Below, piece after piece: positions 53,616-61,474 of a stretch of DNA of 64,000 bases (its first letter is position 1; every line of letters starts with the position of its first letter). Origin of the DNA: an uncultured Flavobacteriaceae bacterium (lineage in GTDB: Bacteria; Bacteroidota; Bacteroidia; Flavobacteriales; Flavobacteriaceae); contig CANMWN010000001.1 of NCBI GenBank assembly GCA_947501625.1, forward strand, positions 248,001-312,000, written 5' to 3'. The notes beneath the pieces were generated by a model that worked only from the letters and a program-made list of their open reading frames with translations, was not told the DNA's origin and did no database searches. The position numbers were made by a program, and so were the translations under genes.

Positions 53616-54770
53616 ATGAACGTAGGGATAATTGGTTCTGGAACAATGGGAAGTGGTATTGCGCAAGTTGCTGCAACTTCTGGCTGTAAGGTAAAGTTAT
53701 ATGACACCAATCAAGCAGCATTAGACAAGGCAAAAGCTGCTTTAGAAAAAATATTAAATCGATTGATTGAAAAAGGACGTATTGATTCTGAAGAAAAAAA
53801 CAGAATTCAATCTAACATTTCCTATGTCGATAGTTTACAAGATTTAGCAGATTCAAATCTAACGATTGAAGCAATTATTGAAAATTTAGACATTAAGAAA
53901 AAAGTGTTTTCTGAATTGGAAACCTACGTTTCTGATGATTGTATTATTGCGTCAAATACTTCTAGTCTATCAATAGCGTCAATTGCTGCATCATTACAAA
54001 AACCGGAGCGTTGTATTGGAATTCATTTTTTTAATCCAGCGCCTTTGATGAAATTGGTTGAAGTGATTCCAGCGATTCAAACCTCAAAAGAAGTTTTAGA
54101 TAAGTCAACTCAAATCATTTCTGATTGGAAAAAAGTAGTTGCTGTTGCCAAAGACACTCCTGGATTTATTGTAAATCGTGTTGCAAGACCTTTTTATGGT
54201 GAATCTTTACGAATTTATGAAGAAGGCTTGGCTGATTTTGCAACCATCGATTGGAGTTTGAAAACATTAGGAAAATTCAGAATGGGACCATTTGAATTGA
54301 TGGATTTCATTGGAAATGATGTGAATTACACGGTTACAGAAACTGTATTTACAGCATTTTATTTTGATCCTAGATACAAACCAGCATTCACACAAAAACG
54401 TTTTTCAGAAGCAGGTTATTTAGGACGTAAATCTGGTAAAGGTTATTACGATTATTCTGAAGGAGCAGTTAAACCAACTCCAACCCAAGATGAAAAATTG
54501 GCTCAAACAATATTTGACAGAGTTCTTGTTATGCTAATAAACGAAGCAGCAGATGCTTTGTTTTTAAATATCGCTTCGGCTGAAGATATTGATAATGCAA
54601 TGACTAAAGGTGTAAATTATCCAAAAGGTTTATTGGCTTGGGCAGATGAAAAAGGGATAGATTGGTGTGTTTCAAAGCTGGATGCATTATATAACGAATA
54701 TCATGAAGACAGATACCGTTGCAGTCCATTATTGAGAAAAATGAATAGAGAAAATAAAACGTTCTTTTAA
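53616..54770 (+). CDS. paaH: 3-hydroxyadipyl-CoA dehydrogenase PaaH
   Basis: 384 residues. N-terminal Rossmann domain with GSGTMGSGIAQ, the ASNTSSLSI and HFFNPAPLMKLVEV motifs (catalytic His and Ser), then the helical C-terminal 3HCDH domain (PFELMDFIGNDVNYTVTE). It oxidises 3-hydroxyadipyl-CoA to 3-oxoadipyl-CoA using NAD. It is shorter than the approximately 475-residue E. coli PaaH because only one complete C-terminal unit plus a partial second (about 295-384) is present. Overlaps paaI by one base. Confidence 0.94.
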   Translation: MNVGIIGSGTMGSGIAQVAATSGCKVKLYDTNQAALDKAKAALEKILNRLIEKGRIDSEEKNRIQSNISYVDSLQDLADSNLTIEAIIENLDIKKKVFSELETYVSDDCIIASNTSSLSIASIAASLQKPERCIGIHFFNPAPLMKLVEVIPAIQTSKEVLDKSTQIISDWKKVVAVAKDTPGFIVNRVARPFYGESLRIYEEGLADFATIDWSLKTLGKFRMGPFELMDFIGNDVNYTVTETVFTAFYFDPRYKPAFTQKRFSEAGYLGRKSGKGYYDYSEGAVKPTPTQDEKLAQTIFDRVLVMLINEAADALFLNIASAEDIDNAMTKGVNYPKGLLAWADEKGIDWCVSKLDALYNEYHEDRYRCSPLLRKMNRENKTFF

Positions 54771-55174
54771 TGAAAGGTGAATTAATTCCATATAAAATGT
54801 TGAGTCAAGATGCGTATAGCACTTGGCTTGGAATTGAGATTTTAGAAAGTAAAATAGGTAGTGTAAAAATCGGAATGACTATTCGAAAAGAAATGTTGAA
54901 TAGTATGAACAAAGCACATGGAGGAATCAGTTATTCATTGGCTGATACTGCATTTGGTTTTACGTCCAATACACATGGTAAATACGCTGTTTCAATTGAA
55001 ACAAGTATCAATCATATAGAAGCATTAAATGAAGGTGATTATTTAGTAGCTGAATGTGTCATTGAAAAAGTAAATAACAAATTAGGATTTAACATTGTAG
55101 AAGTTAAACGAGGAAACGAATTAGTAGCACTTTTTAAAGGTGTTGTATATAGAACTCAAAAAGATTGGGAATAA
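54770..55174 (+). CDS. paaI: acyl-CoA thioesterase PaaI
   Basis: 134 residues, hotdog fold of the PaaI type. The conserved active-site stretch MNKAHGGISYSLADTAFGF carries the HGG and downstream Asp motif. PaaI releases CoA from dead-end hydroxyphenylacetyl-CoA products so that the CoA pool is not trapped. It overlaps paaH by one base. The stop codon is immediately followed by hairpin copy 3. Confidence 0.94.
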   Translation: MKGELIPYKMLSQDAYSTWLGIEILESKIGSVKIGMTIRKEMLNSMNKAHGGISYSLADTAFGFTSNTHGKYAVSIETSINHIEALNEGDYLVAECVIEKVNNKLGFNIVEVKRGNELVALFKGVVYRTQKDWE

Positions 55175-55194
55175 ATTCCTGCGAAGGCAGGAAT
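55175..55194. repeat. ATTCCTGC-type hairpin repeat, copy 3 (directly after the paaI stop)
   Basis: ATTCCTGC-GAAG-GCAGGAAT, perfect 8-bp stem, starting on the base after the paaI TAA and followed by CTCAT, the same flank as copy 1. Confidence 0.9.
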
Positions 55195-55208
55195 CTCATA
55201 AAGATTAA

Positions 55209-55970
55209 ATGATAAAGTTTTTTAGACATATTAGAAAATCATTGCTTTCGGAAGGCAAAACAGCAAAGTACTTCAAGTATGCTATTGGAGAAATCATACT
55301 TGTAGTTATAGGTATTCTTATTGCGCTTCAGATTAATAATTGGAATGAAGAAAAAAAGGGAAGGACAGAGTTAAACCAATATTTATCAAGTTTAAAAGAA
55401 AACATTAAAAATGATGTAATTATTTTAGACTCTTTAATTCAAAGAAGAGAACTAACAGTAAAATATTGCAAAAAAGAACAACTTAATTTTTTGAACAAGA
55501 CATTTAATCTTAATGATACACAATATGCATTGAATGCCTATGTAGATTTCTATTTTAAACCCAATACGAGTGCTTATGATGCTTTAAAGAACTCTACGTA
55601 TTTAGGAAAAATCAACGGAACGGATTTAAATAATTTAGTCATTGACTATTATGCGAAGACATACCAAATAGCCGAAACAGAAAAAAGTTTTAATAAATTT
55701 TTGGAATCGTTAGAAGCACAACAAGCTTATAATTATGATACGACCTTAATTTTAGTAGATTTATATTTGGACTCAGAAGAATTAAAGACAACTAAAACTA
55801 CAGAAGAAGAGATTTATGAGGTATACAAAGAATTGCATAAAACCGCAGCTTACCGAAATATAGTTAGCCAAGCAGCTCTTCATGATTACAACATTATCGA
55901 AAAATATATTAAGACGAAAAACATTGGACTTAAAGTTAATAAAGAAACAGATAATATGATTAATAATTAA
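55209..55970 (+). CDS. DUF6090-like small membrane protein inserted in the paa operon
   Basis: 253 residues. The N terminus MIKFFRHIRKSLLSEGKTAK, then YAIGEIILVVIGILIALQINNWNEEKK (one membrane helix) is the hallmark of a family very common in Flavobacteria (annotated DUF6090). The rest (about 50-250) is helical and would be periplasmic. It has no known link to phenylacetate metabolism and no equivalent in other paa operons I know. It begins 14 nt after hairpin copy 3, in the direction of the operon, so it is probably transcribed with it. Confidence 0.82.
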   Translation: MIKFFRHIRKSLLSEGKTAKYFKYAIGEIILVVIGILIALQINNWNEEKKGRTELNQYLSSLKENIKNDVIILDSLIQRRELTVKYCKKEQLNFLNKTFNLNDTQYALNAYVDFYFKPNTSAYDALKNSTYLGKINGTDLNNLVIDYYAKTYQIAETEKSFNKFLESLEAQQAYNYDTTLILVDLYLDSEELKTTKTTEEEIYEVYKELHKTAAYRNIVSQAALHDYNIIEKYIKTKNIGLKVNKETDNMINN

Positions 55971-55986
55971 TTAGTCAATTTTTAAT

Positions 55987-57201
55987 ATGAAAGAAGCATA
56001 TATCATAGACGGGATTAGAACTCCAATTGGAAGTTATAAAGGTACTTTATCAGCAGTAAGAACTGATGATTTAGGAGCTATTGTTATTGAAGAATTAATA
56101 AAGAGAAATCCTAACATTCCAAAGGAAGCCTATGACGATGTCATTATGGGTTGCGCAAATCAAGCAGGAGAAGACAATCGTAATGTAGCAAGAATGTCAT
56201 CTTTATTGGCTGGATTACCTTTTACTGTTCCAGGAGAAACTGTGAATCGCTTATGTAGTTCAGGATTGTCTGCTATTATTCATGCTAACAGAGCCATAAA
56301 AGCAGGAGATGGAGATGTATTTATTTCTGGAGGAGTTGAAAACATGACAAGAGGTCCTTATGTAATTGCAAAACCATCAAGTGCATTTGGAAATGATTCT
56401 AAGATGTATGATTCTAGTTTTGGATGGCGTTTTATCAATCCAAAAATGCAAAAAATGTATGGAACAGATGGAATGGGAAATACTGCTGAAAATTTGGTAG
56501 AGAAATATAATATTTCTCGGGAAGATCAAGATGCATTTGCCTATTGGAGTCAAATGAAAGCAACTAAAGCACAAGAAAACGGAAGATTGGCTAAAGAGAT
56601 TGTGACTGTTGAAATACCTCAACGTAAAAAAGATCCAATACAATTTTCAAAAGACGAATTTGTAAAACCATCAACTTCAAAAGAGGTATTGGCAAAATTA
56701 CGCCCTGCATTTAAAAAAGAAGGAGGAAGTGTTACTGCAGGAAATTCATCAGGATTAAATGATGGTGCAGCAGCAACAATTATTGCTTCAGAAGATGCGG
56801 TAAAAAAATACAATTTAAAACCTATTGCTAGAATTGTAAGTTCGGCTGTTGTTGGTGTTGAACCAAGAATTATGGGTATAGGTCCAGTTCAAGCATCAAA
56901 CAAAGCATTAGCAAAAGCAGGTTTAACCATGGATGATATTGATGTGATTGAATTAAACGAGGCATTTGCTGCACAAGCATTGGCATGTACACGTGCTTGG
57001 GGATTGGTAGATAATGATCCAAGGTTAAATCCAAATGGAGGATCTATTGCCATAGGACATCCTTTAGGTGTAACTGGAGCAAGAATAGCATATTCAGCAG
57101 CATTAGAATTAAAAGAACAAAATAAAAGATACGCATTGATTACCATGTGTATTGGAGTTGGTCAAGGATATGCTGCAATAATAGAACGCATTCCTGCGTA
57201 G
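55987..57201 (+). CDS. paaJ: 3-oxoadipyl-CoA/3-oxo-5,6-dehydrosuberyl-CoA thiolase PaaJ
   Basis: 404 residues. Thiolase motifs: [12 protein letters not shown] (nucleophile Cys about 91), [26 protein letters not shown] and [10 protein letters not shown] (second catalytic Cys). It cleaves the final ring-derived 3-oxoacyl-CoA to acetyl-CoA and succinyl-CoA. The last residues before the stop, ERIPA, come from hairpin copy 4, whose sequence supplies the Ile-Pro-Ala codons and the TAG stop; relatives usually end shortly after IIER. Confidence 0.94.
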   Translation: MKEAYIIDGIRTPIGSYKGTLSAVRTDDLGAIVIEELIKRNPNIPKEAYDDVIMGCANQAGEDNRNVARMSSLLAGLPFTVPGETVNRLCSSGLSAIIHANRAIKAGDGDVFISGGVENMTRGPYVIAKPSSAFGNDSKMYDSSFGWRFINPKMQKMYGTDGMGNTAENLVEKYNISREDQDAFAYWSQMKATKAQENGRLAKEIVTVEIPQRKKDPIQFSKDEFVKPSTSKEVLAKLRPAFKKEGGSVTAGNSSGLNDGAAATIIASEDAVKKYNLKPIARIVSSAVVGVEPRIMGIGPVQASNKALAKAGLTMDDIDVIELNEAFAAQALACTRAWGLVDNDPRLNPNGGSIAIGHPLGVTGARIAYSAALELKEQNKRYALITMCIGVGQGYAAIIERIPA

Positions 57202-57209
57202 GCAGGAAT
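57190..57209. repeat. ATTCCTGC-type hairpin repeat, copy 4 (overlaps the paaJ stop)
   Basis: ATTCCTGC-GTAG-GCAGGAAT, perfect 8-bp stem. The loop contains the TAG stop codon of the thiolase gene. It lies 15 nt before the GIY-YIG gene. Confidence 0.9.
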
Positions 57210-57224
57210 CTTAATAAATAAATA

Positions 57225-57545
57225 ATGAAACTCTGGTGTGTGTATATTATGTCAAACAAACCAAATGGTGTAATTTATATAGGTGTAACTAACAATATTG
57301 ATGAAAGAATAAAAGAACATAAAAATAAGATTTATCCAAAATCATTTACAGCAAAATATAATTGTGATAAACTTATTTATTTTGAAGAGTTTGAAAATAG
57401 TGAAGAAGCCTCAATAAGAGAAAAGCAATTCAAAAAATGGAAAAGAGATTGGAAGATTAAATTGATTGAAGAAATGAATCCAAGTTGGTCTGATTTAAGT
57501 ATCAATTGGAATTTAAATAATAGAAAATTTAGAATTAATCAATAA
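57225..57545 (+). CDS. small GIY-YIG nuclease-domain protein between two hairpin repeats
   Basis: 106 residues covering one GIY-YIG domain: CVYIMSNKPNGVIYIGVTNN supplies the two Tyr motifs, DERIKEHK the catalytic Arg, and EEASIREKQFKKWKRDWK the metal-binding Glu and basic helix. The domain is the UvrC-like/YhbQ-like single-domain type, of unknown substrate. It is flanked by hairpin copy 4 (15 nt upstream) and copy 5 (4 nt downstream) and interrupts the paaJ-paaZ order, so gene plus hairpins may have arrived as one unit. Confidence 0.9.
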   Translation: MKLWCVYIMSNKPNGVIYIGVTNNIDERIKEHKNKIYPKSFTAKYNCDKLIYFEEFENSEEASIREKQFKKWKRDWKIKLIEEMNPSWSDLSINWNLNNRKFRINQ

Positions 57546-57549
57546 TAAG

Positions 57550-57569
57550 ATACCTGCCTTCGCAGGCAT
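57550..57569. repeat. ATTCCTGC-type hairpin repeat, copy 5 (after the GIY-YIG gene)
   Basis: ATACCTGC-CTTC-GCAGGCAT: 8-bp stem with one A-C mismatch at the third pair and a loop that is the complement of copy 3, so it is inverted relative to copies 1, 3 and 4. It ends 9 nt before the paaZ ATG. Confidence 0.8.
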
Positions 57570-57578
57570 TCATTAAAG

Positions 57579-60077
57579 ATGAAAAAAATACAACATTACG
57601 TTCAAGGTCAATGGACTGAAGGAAAAGAAGAAGGAATTCCAATACTGGATGCAATTACTGGTGAAGCATTCACAAGTGTTGCTATTGAAGGATTGGATAT
57701 TCCTGAAATTCTTCAATACGGAAGAACAAAAGGTGGAGAAATACTTCGAAAAATGACTTTCCAAGAACGAGGTAATATGCTTAAAAAATTGGCATTATAT
57801 CTTACCAAAAGAAAAGATGCTTTTTACGAATTAAGTTATCGAACTGGAGCAACTAAAGTAGATAGTTGGATAGATATTGAAGGTGGATTTGGAAACTTAT
57901 TTGCCAATGCATCTTTACGTAAATTATTTCCAAATCAATCCTATCATGTAGAAGGCGATGCCATTGATTTATCTCGTGGCGGACGCTTTATGGCACATCA
58001 TATTATGGTACCAAAAAAAGGAGTTGCAGTACACATCAATGCATTCAATTTCCCAGTTTGGGGAATGCTTGAAAAATGTGCTGTGAATTGGATGGCTGGA
58101 GTTCCAGCAGTTGTTTTACCTGCACCCTCTTCTTCCTATTTAGCAGAAGCAGTTGCTAGAGAAATTATCGCTTCTGGAATTTTACCAGAAGGCGCTTTGC
58201 AGATTATTAATGGTACGATTAGAACAATTTTAGACACTGTTGAATCTCAAGATGTTGTTACTTTTACAGGTTCTGCAACAACAGGAAGAATCTTAAAAGC
58301 ACATCCTAGAATTATTCAAGAAGCGGTTCCATTTACTATGGAAGCCGACTCATTGAATGCATCAATATTAGGAGAAGATGCTGTTCCTGGAACACCAGAG
58401 TTTGATTTATTTATAAAAGAGGTTCGAAAAGAAATGACTGTAAAAGCAGGACAGAAATGTACTGCAATACGTAGAATTATTGTTCCTGAAAATTTAGTTG
58501 AAGACGTTCAAATTTCATTAGGAAAGGCATTAGACAAAGTGACTATTGGAGATCCAAGATTAAAAGAGGTAAGAATGGGATCTTTGGTAAGTCATCAACA
58601 AGTTGAAGCCGTAAGAAATTCCGTGAATGATTTAGCTAAAGAAGCACAGATTGTTTATGGGAGTTTAAACAAAATAGAAACTATTGGTGCGGATGCTAAA
58701 AAAGGCGCTTTTATAAGTCCGATTCTATTAAGAGCAGATAATCCTTTCCAAAATACTGCAATTCACGAACGTGAAGCATTTGGTCCAGTTAGTACGATTA
58801 TGCCTTATAAGAATTTGGATGAAGCAATTACATTGGCTCAAATGGGTAAAGGTTCATTAGTTTCATCTATTGTGACCAATGACGATAAAATTGCAAAAGA
58901 TTATGTTGTAAATGCAGCAAGTCATCACGGAAGAATATTAGTGTTGAATAGAGAAAGTGCTAAAGAAAGTACTGGTCATGGCTCTCCTCTACCAAGTCTA
59001 GTTCATGGTGGTCCTGGACGTGCTGGTGGTGGTGAAGAAATGGGTGGAATGCGTGGAATAAAACATTATTTACAACGTACTGCTATTCAAGGTTCACCTA
59101 CTACATTGACTGAAATTACTGGTATTTATCAGCCTAATGCTAAGTATAAAGAAGCAGAACAACATCCGTTTAAATATCATTGGGAAGATATTCAGCCTGG
59201 AATGTCGATGAAAACACATAAGCGTACAATTACAGATTCTGATATTATCAGTTTTGCCAATGTAACTTGGGATCATTTCTATGCACATACTGATATTACA
59301 TCATTGGATGGAAGTATTTTTGAGAAAAGAACTGCTCATGGATATTTTATTATTGCCGCTGCTGCAGGATTATTTGTTTATCCAAACAAAGGTCCTGTTT
59401 CTGCAAACTATGGTTTGGAAGAATGCCGTTTCTTACGTCCTTTATATCATAATGACACCATTTATGTTCGCCTTACATGTAAACAAAAAGTTGATAGAGA
59501 TGTTGCTTCTGCTGAACATCCTAGTGGAATTGTAAAATGGTTTGCTGAAATTTTTGATGCCGATGATGAATTGGTTGCTTTGGCTACTGTATTAACTATG
59601 GTTCAAAAGAAACAAGAAGTCTTTGTTGAAATGACTGATGAGAAAATTCAAGAATGCTTGAATAATTTAACTGATGATACTAAGCCAAAATGGGGGAATT
59701 TATCACCTCAACAAATGATTGAACATCTTGAATACACGTATCGAATTGCTTCAGGTGAAAATCAAGATTTTGAAATTGCTACTCCAGAGAAAATATTAGA
59801 AAAAGTGAAAAACACTTTATATAATTATGATAAAATGCCTCGTGAACATATGTTCCCATTGGCAAAAGAATCAAAAATTATGGAATTAAAGCATTCAAAT
59901 CTTAAAGAGGCAATCGCTAAATTAAATGAGGCTAGAGAATCTTACTTAGAATATTTTAAAGAGAATCCAAAAGCAATTACTAAGAATGTTGTTTTTGGGG
60001 AATTGAATAAATACGAATGGTATTTATTGGAAAGAAAACATTTAAATCATCATTTCGAGCAGTTCGGATTGATATAA
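57579..60077 (+). CDS. paaZ: oxepin-CoA hydrolase / 3-oxo-5,6-dehydrosuberyl-CoA semialdehyde dehydrogenase PaaZ with an extra C-terminal DinB-like domain
   Basis: 832 residues. An aldehyde dehydrogenase domain (about 1-515) has the Glu255 (FTMEADSLN) and nucleophile Cys294 (KAGQKCTAIRR). A MaoC-like R-hydratase domain follows (about 530-675) with the YAHTDITSLDGSIFEKRTAHGYF active-site region. Typical PaaZ proteins end near residue 680; here about 150 further residues follow (PKWGNLSPQQMIEHLEYTYRI, LLERKHLNHHFEQFGLI), resembling the DinB-like/DUF1569 helical bundle with its His residues. The enzyme opens the oxepin ring and oxidises the aldehyde. The start is 9 nt after hairpin copy 5. Confidence 0.94.
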   Translation: MKKIQHYVQGQWTEGKEEGIPILDAITGEAFTSVAIEGLDIPEILQYGRTKGGEILRKMTFQERGNMLKKLALYLTKRKDAFYELSYRTGATKVDSWIDIEGGFGNLFANASLRKLFPNQSYHVEGDAIDLSRGGRFMAHHIMVPKKGVAVHINAFNFPVWGMLEKCAVNWMAGVPAVVLPAPSSSYLAEAVAREIIASGILPEGALQIINGTIRTILDTVESQDVVTFTGSATTGRILKAHPRIIQEAVPFTMEADSLNASILGEDAVPGTPEFDLFIKEVRKEMTVKAGQKCTAIRRIIVPENLVEDVQISLGKALDKVTIGDPRLKEVRMGSLVSHQQVEAVRNSVNDLAKEAQIVYGSLNKIETIGADAKKGAFISPILLRADNPFQNTAIHEREAFGPVSTIMPYKNLDEAITLAQMGKGSLVSSIVTNDDKIAKDYVVNAASHHGRILVLNRESAKESTGHGSPLPSLVHGGPGRAGGGEEMGGMRGIKHYLQRTAIQGSPTTLTEITGIYQPNAKYKEAEQHPFKYHWEDIQPGMSMKTHKRTITDSDIISFANVTWDHFYAHTDITSLDGSIFEKRTAHGYFIIAAAAGLFVYPNKGPVSANYGLEECRFLRPLYHNDTIYVRLTCKQKVDRDVASAEHPSGIVKWFAEIFDADDELVALATVLTMVQKKQEVFVEMTDEKIQECLNNLTDDTKPKWGNLSPQQMIEHLEYTYRIASGENQDFEIATPEKILEKVKNTLYNYDKMPREHMFPLAKESKIMELKHSNLKEAIAKLNEARESYLEYFKENPKAITKNVVFGELNKYEWYLLERKHLNHHFEQFGLI

Positions 60078-60101
60078 ACTAAACGAAATTTAATTAAGAA
60101 T

Positions 60102-60854
60102 ATGAGTGACCCTTATGTTAAAATAGACATAGAAAATGAAGTAGGTTATATTGAATTCTTTCATCCTGCACATAACTCACTTCCAGGAGATATCTTGGCA
60201 AAATTGGCTCAAACGATTACTGATGCAGGAAATAATGATGCAATCAAAGTGATTGTTCTAAAAAGCGGAAAAGATAGAACCTTTTGTGCTGGAGCAAGTT
60301 TTAAAGAGTTAATCAATATTAATGACGAAGCAACTGGTAAAATTTTCTTTTCAGGTTTTGCCAATGTAATAAACGCAATGCGAAAATGTCCAAAGTTTAT
60401 TATAGGACGTATCCAAGGAAAGACTGTTGGAGGCGGAGTTGGATTGGCTGCTTCTACCGATTACTGTATGGCATCTAAGTTTGCATCTATCAAACTGAGT
60501 GAATTAAATATTGGCATTGGACCATTTGTAGTTGGGCCTGCAATAGAACGCAAAATAGGATTAAGTGGAATGTCACAGATCGCAATTGACGCTAATTCAT
60601 TTTATCCTGCTGAATGGGCAAAGCAAAAAGGATTATATACGCATGTTTACGAATCTAATGAAGAATTAGATAAAGCAGTTAAAACAGCAGCAGAGCATCT
60701 ATGTACTTACAATACAGATGCAATGCGTGAAATGAAAAAAGTTTTCTGGAAAGGAACAGAAGATTGGGATGCATTATTGGCTGAACGTGCTCAAACAAGC
60801 GGACGACTTGTATTAAGTGATTTCACTAAAGAAAAATTGAAAGGATTTAAATAA
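60102..60854 (+). CDS. paaF: enoyl-CoA hydratase/isomerase family protein, probable PaaF
   Basis: 250 residues of the crotonase fold (FCAGASFKELI, GKTVGGGVGLAASTD, SIKLSELNIGIG). In the paa context the expected remaining enzyme is PaaF, 2,3-dehydroadipyl-CoA hydratase. However, of the two Glu residues of classical hydratases only the second is seen (Glu in KLSEL); the first position is Gly (GGGVGLA). A different hydratase or isomerase function therefore remains possible and the symbol is assigned from context. 24 nt after paaZ, and directly joined to the next gene with no gap. Confidence 0.7.
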   Translation: MSDPYVKIDIENEVGYIEFFHPAHNSLPGDILAKLAQTITDAGNNDAIKVIVLKSGKDRTFCAGASFKELININDEATGKIFFSGFANVINAMRKCPKFIIGRIQGKTVGGGVGLAASTDYCMASKFASIKLSELNIGIGPFVVGPAIERKIGLSGMSQIAIDANSFYPAEWAKQKGLYTHVYESNEELDKAVKTAAEHLCTYNTDAMREMKKVFWKGTEDWDALLAERAQTSGRLVLSDFTKEKLKGFK

Positions 60855-61466
60855 ATGATTTACGAATTTCAAGGATATATACCTGTTGTTCACGAAAGTA
60901 GTTTTGTGCATCCTTTGGCTGCGGTAACAGGAAATGTAATTATTGGAAAGAATTGTTATATAGGTCCTGGAGCAGCAATTCGTGGAGATTGGGGACAAAT
61001 CATTTTGGAAGATGGTGTAAATGTTCAAGAAAATTGTACAGTGCACATGTTTCCTGGAAAGTCGATTACTCTAAAGGAAAGTGCTCATGTAGGTCACGGA
61101 GCCATTATTCATGGAGCCAATTTAGGTAGAAATTGCTTGATAGGAATGAATACTGTGATTATGGATGATGCTGAAATTGGTGATGAGACTATCGTTGGTG
61201 CAATGGCATTTGTAAAAGCAGAAACCAAAATTCCTAAACGAAGTTTGGTTGTTGGAAATCCAGCCAAAGTAATTAAAAAAGTTTCTGATGAAATGATTGT
61301 ATGGAAAACAAAAGGAACGCAATTATATCAACAGTTACCTGCAGATTGTCACAAAAGTCTGAAAGAAGTTGAGCCTTTAAGAAAGGTTCCTTCAACTATG
61401 AAAATGCAAGAAGATGTTTATAAAACACTTCGCGATTTTATGAAAAAAGAAACTAACAAACGCTAG
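60855..61466 (+). CDS. paaY: PaaY-type hexapeptide-repeat (gamma-carbonic anhydrase-like) thioesterase
   Basis: 203 residues forming a left-handed beta-helix of hexapeptide repeats (VIIGKNCYIGPGAAIRGD, HVGHGAIIHGANLGRNCLIGMNTVIMDDAEIG). The metal-binding His residues of the gamma-carbonic anhydrase family are visible (NCTVHMF, AHVGHGAIIHG). The longer C terminus (about 150-203) fits PaaY rather than general YrdA. In the paa pathway PaaY hydrolyses toxic dead-end CoA esters. Start immediately follows the stop of the previous gene. Confidence 0.9.
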   Translation: MIYEFQGYIPVVHESSFVHPLAAVTGNVIIGKNCYIGPGAAIRGDWGQIILEDGVNVQENCTVHMFPGKSITLKESAHVGHGAIIHGANLGRNCLIGMNTVIMDDAEIGDETIVGAMAFVKAETKIPKRSLVVGNPAKVIKKVSDEMIVWKTKGTQLYQQLPADCHKSLKEVEPLRKVPSTMKMQEDVYKTLRDFMKKETNKR

Positions 61467-61474
61467 TTAATTAG

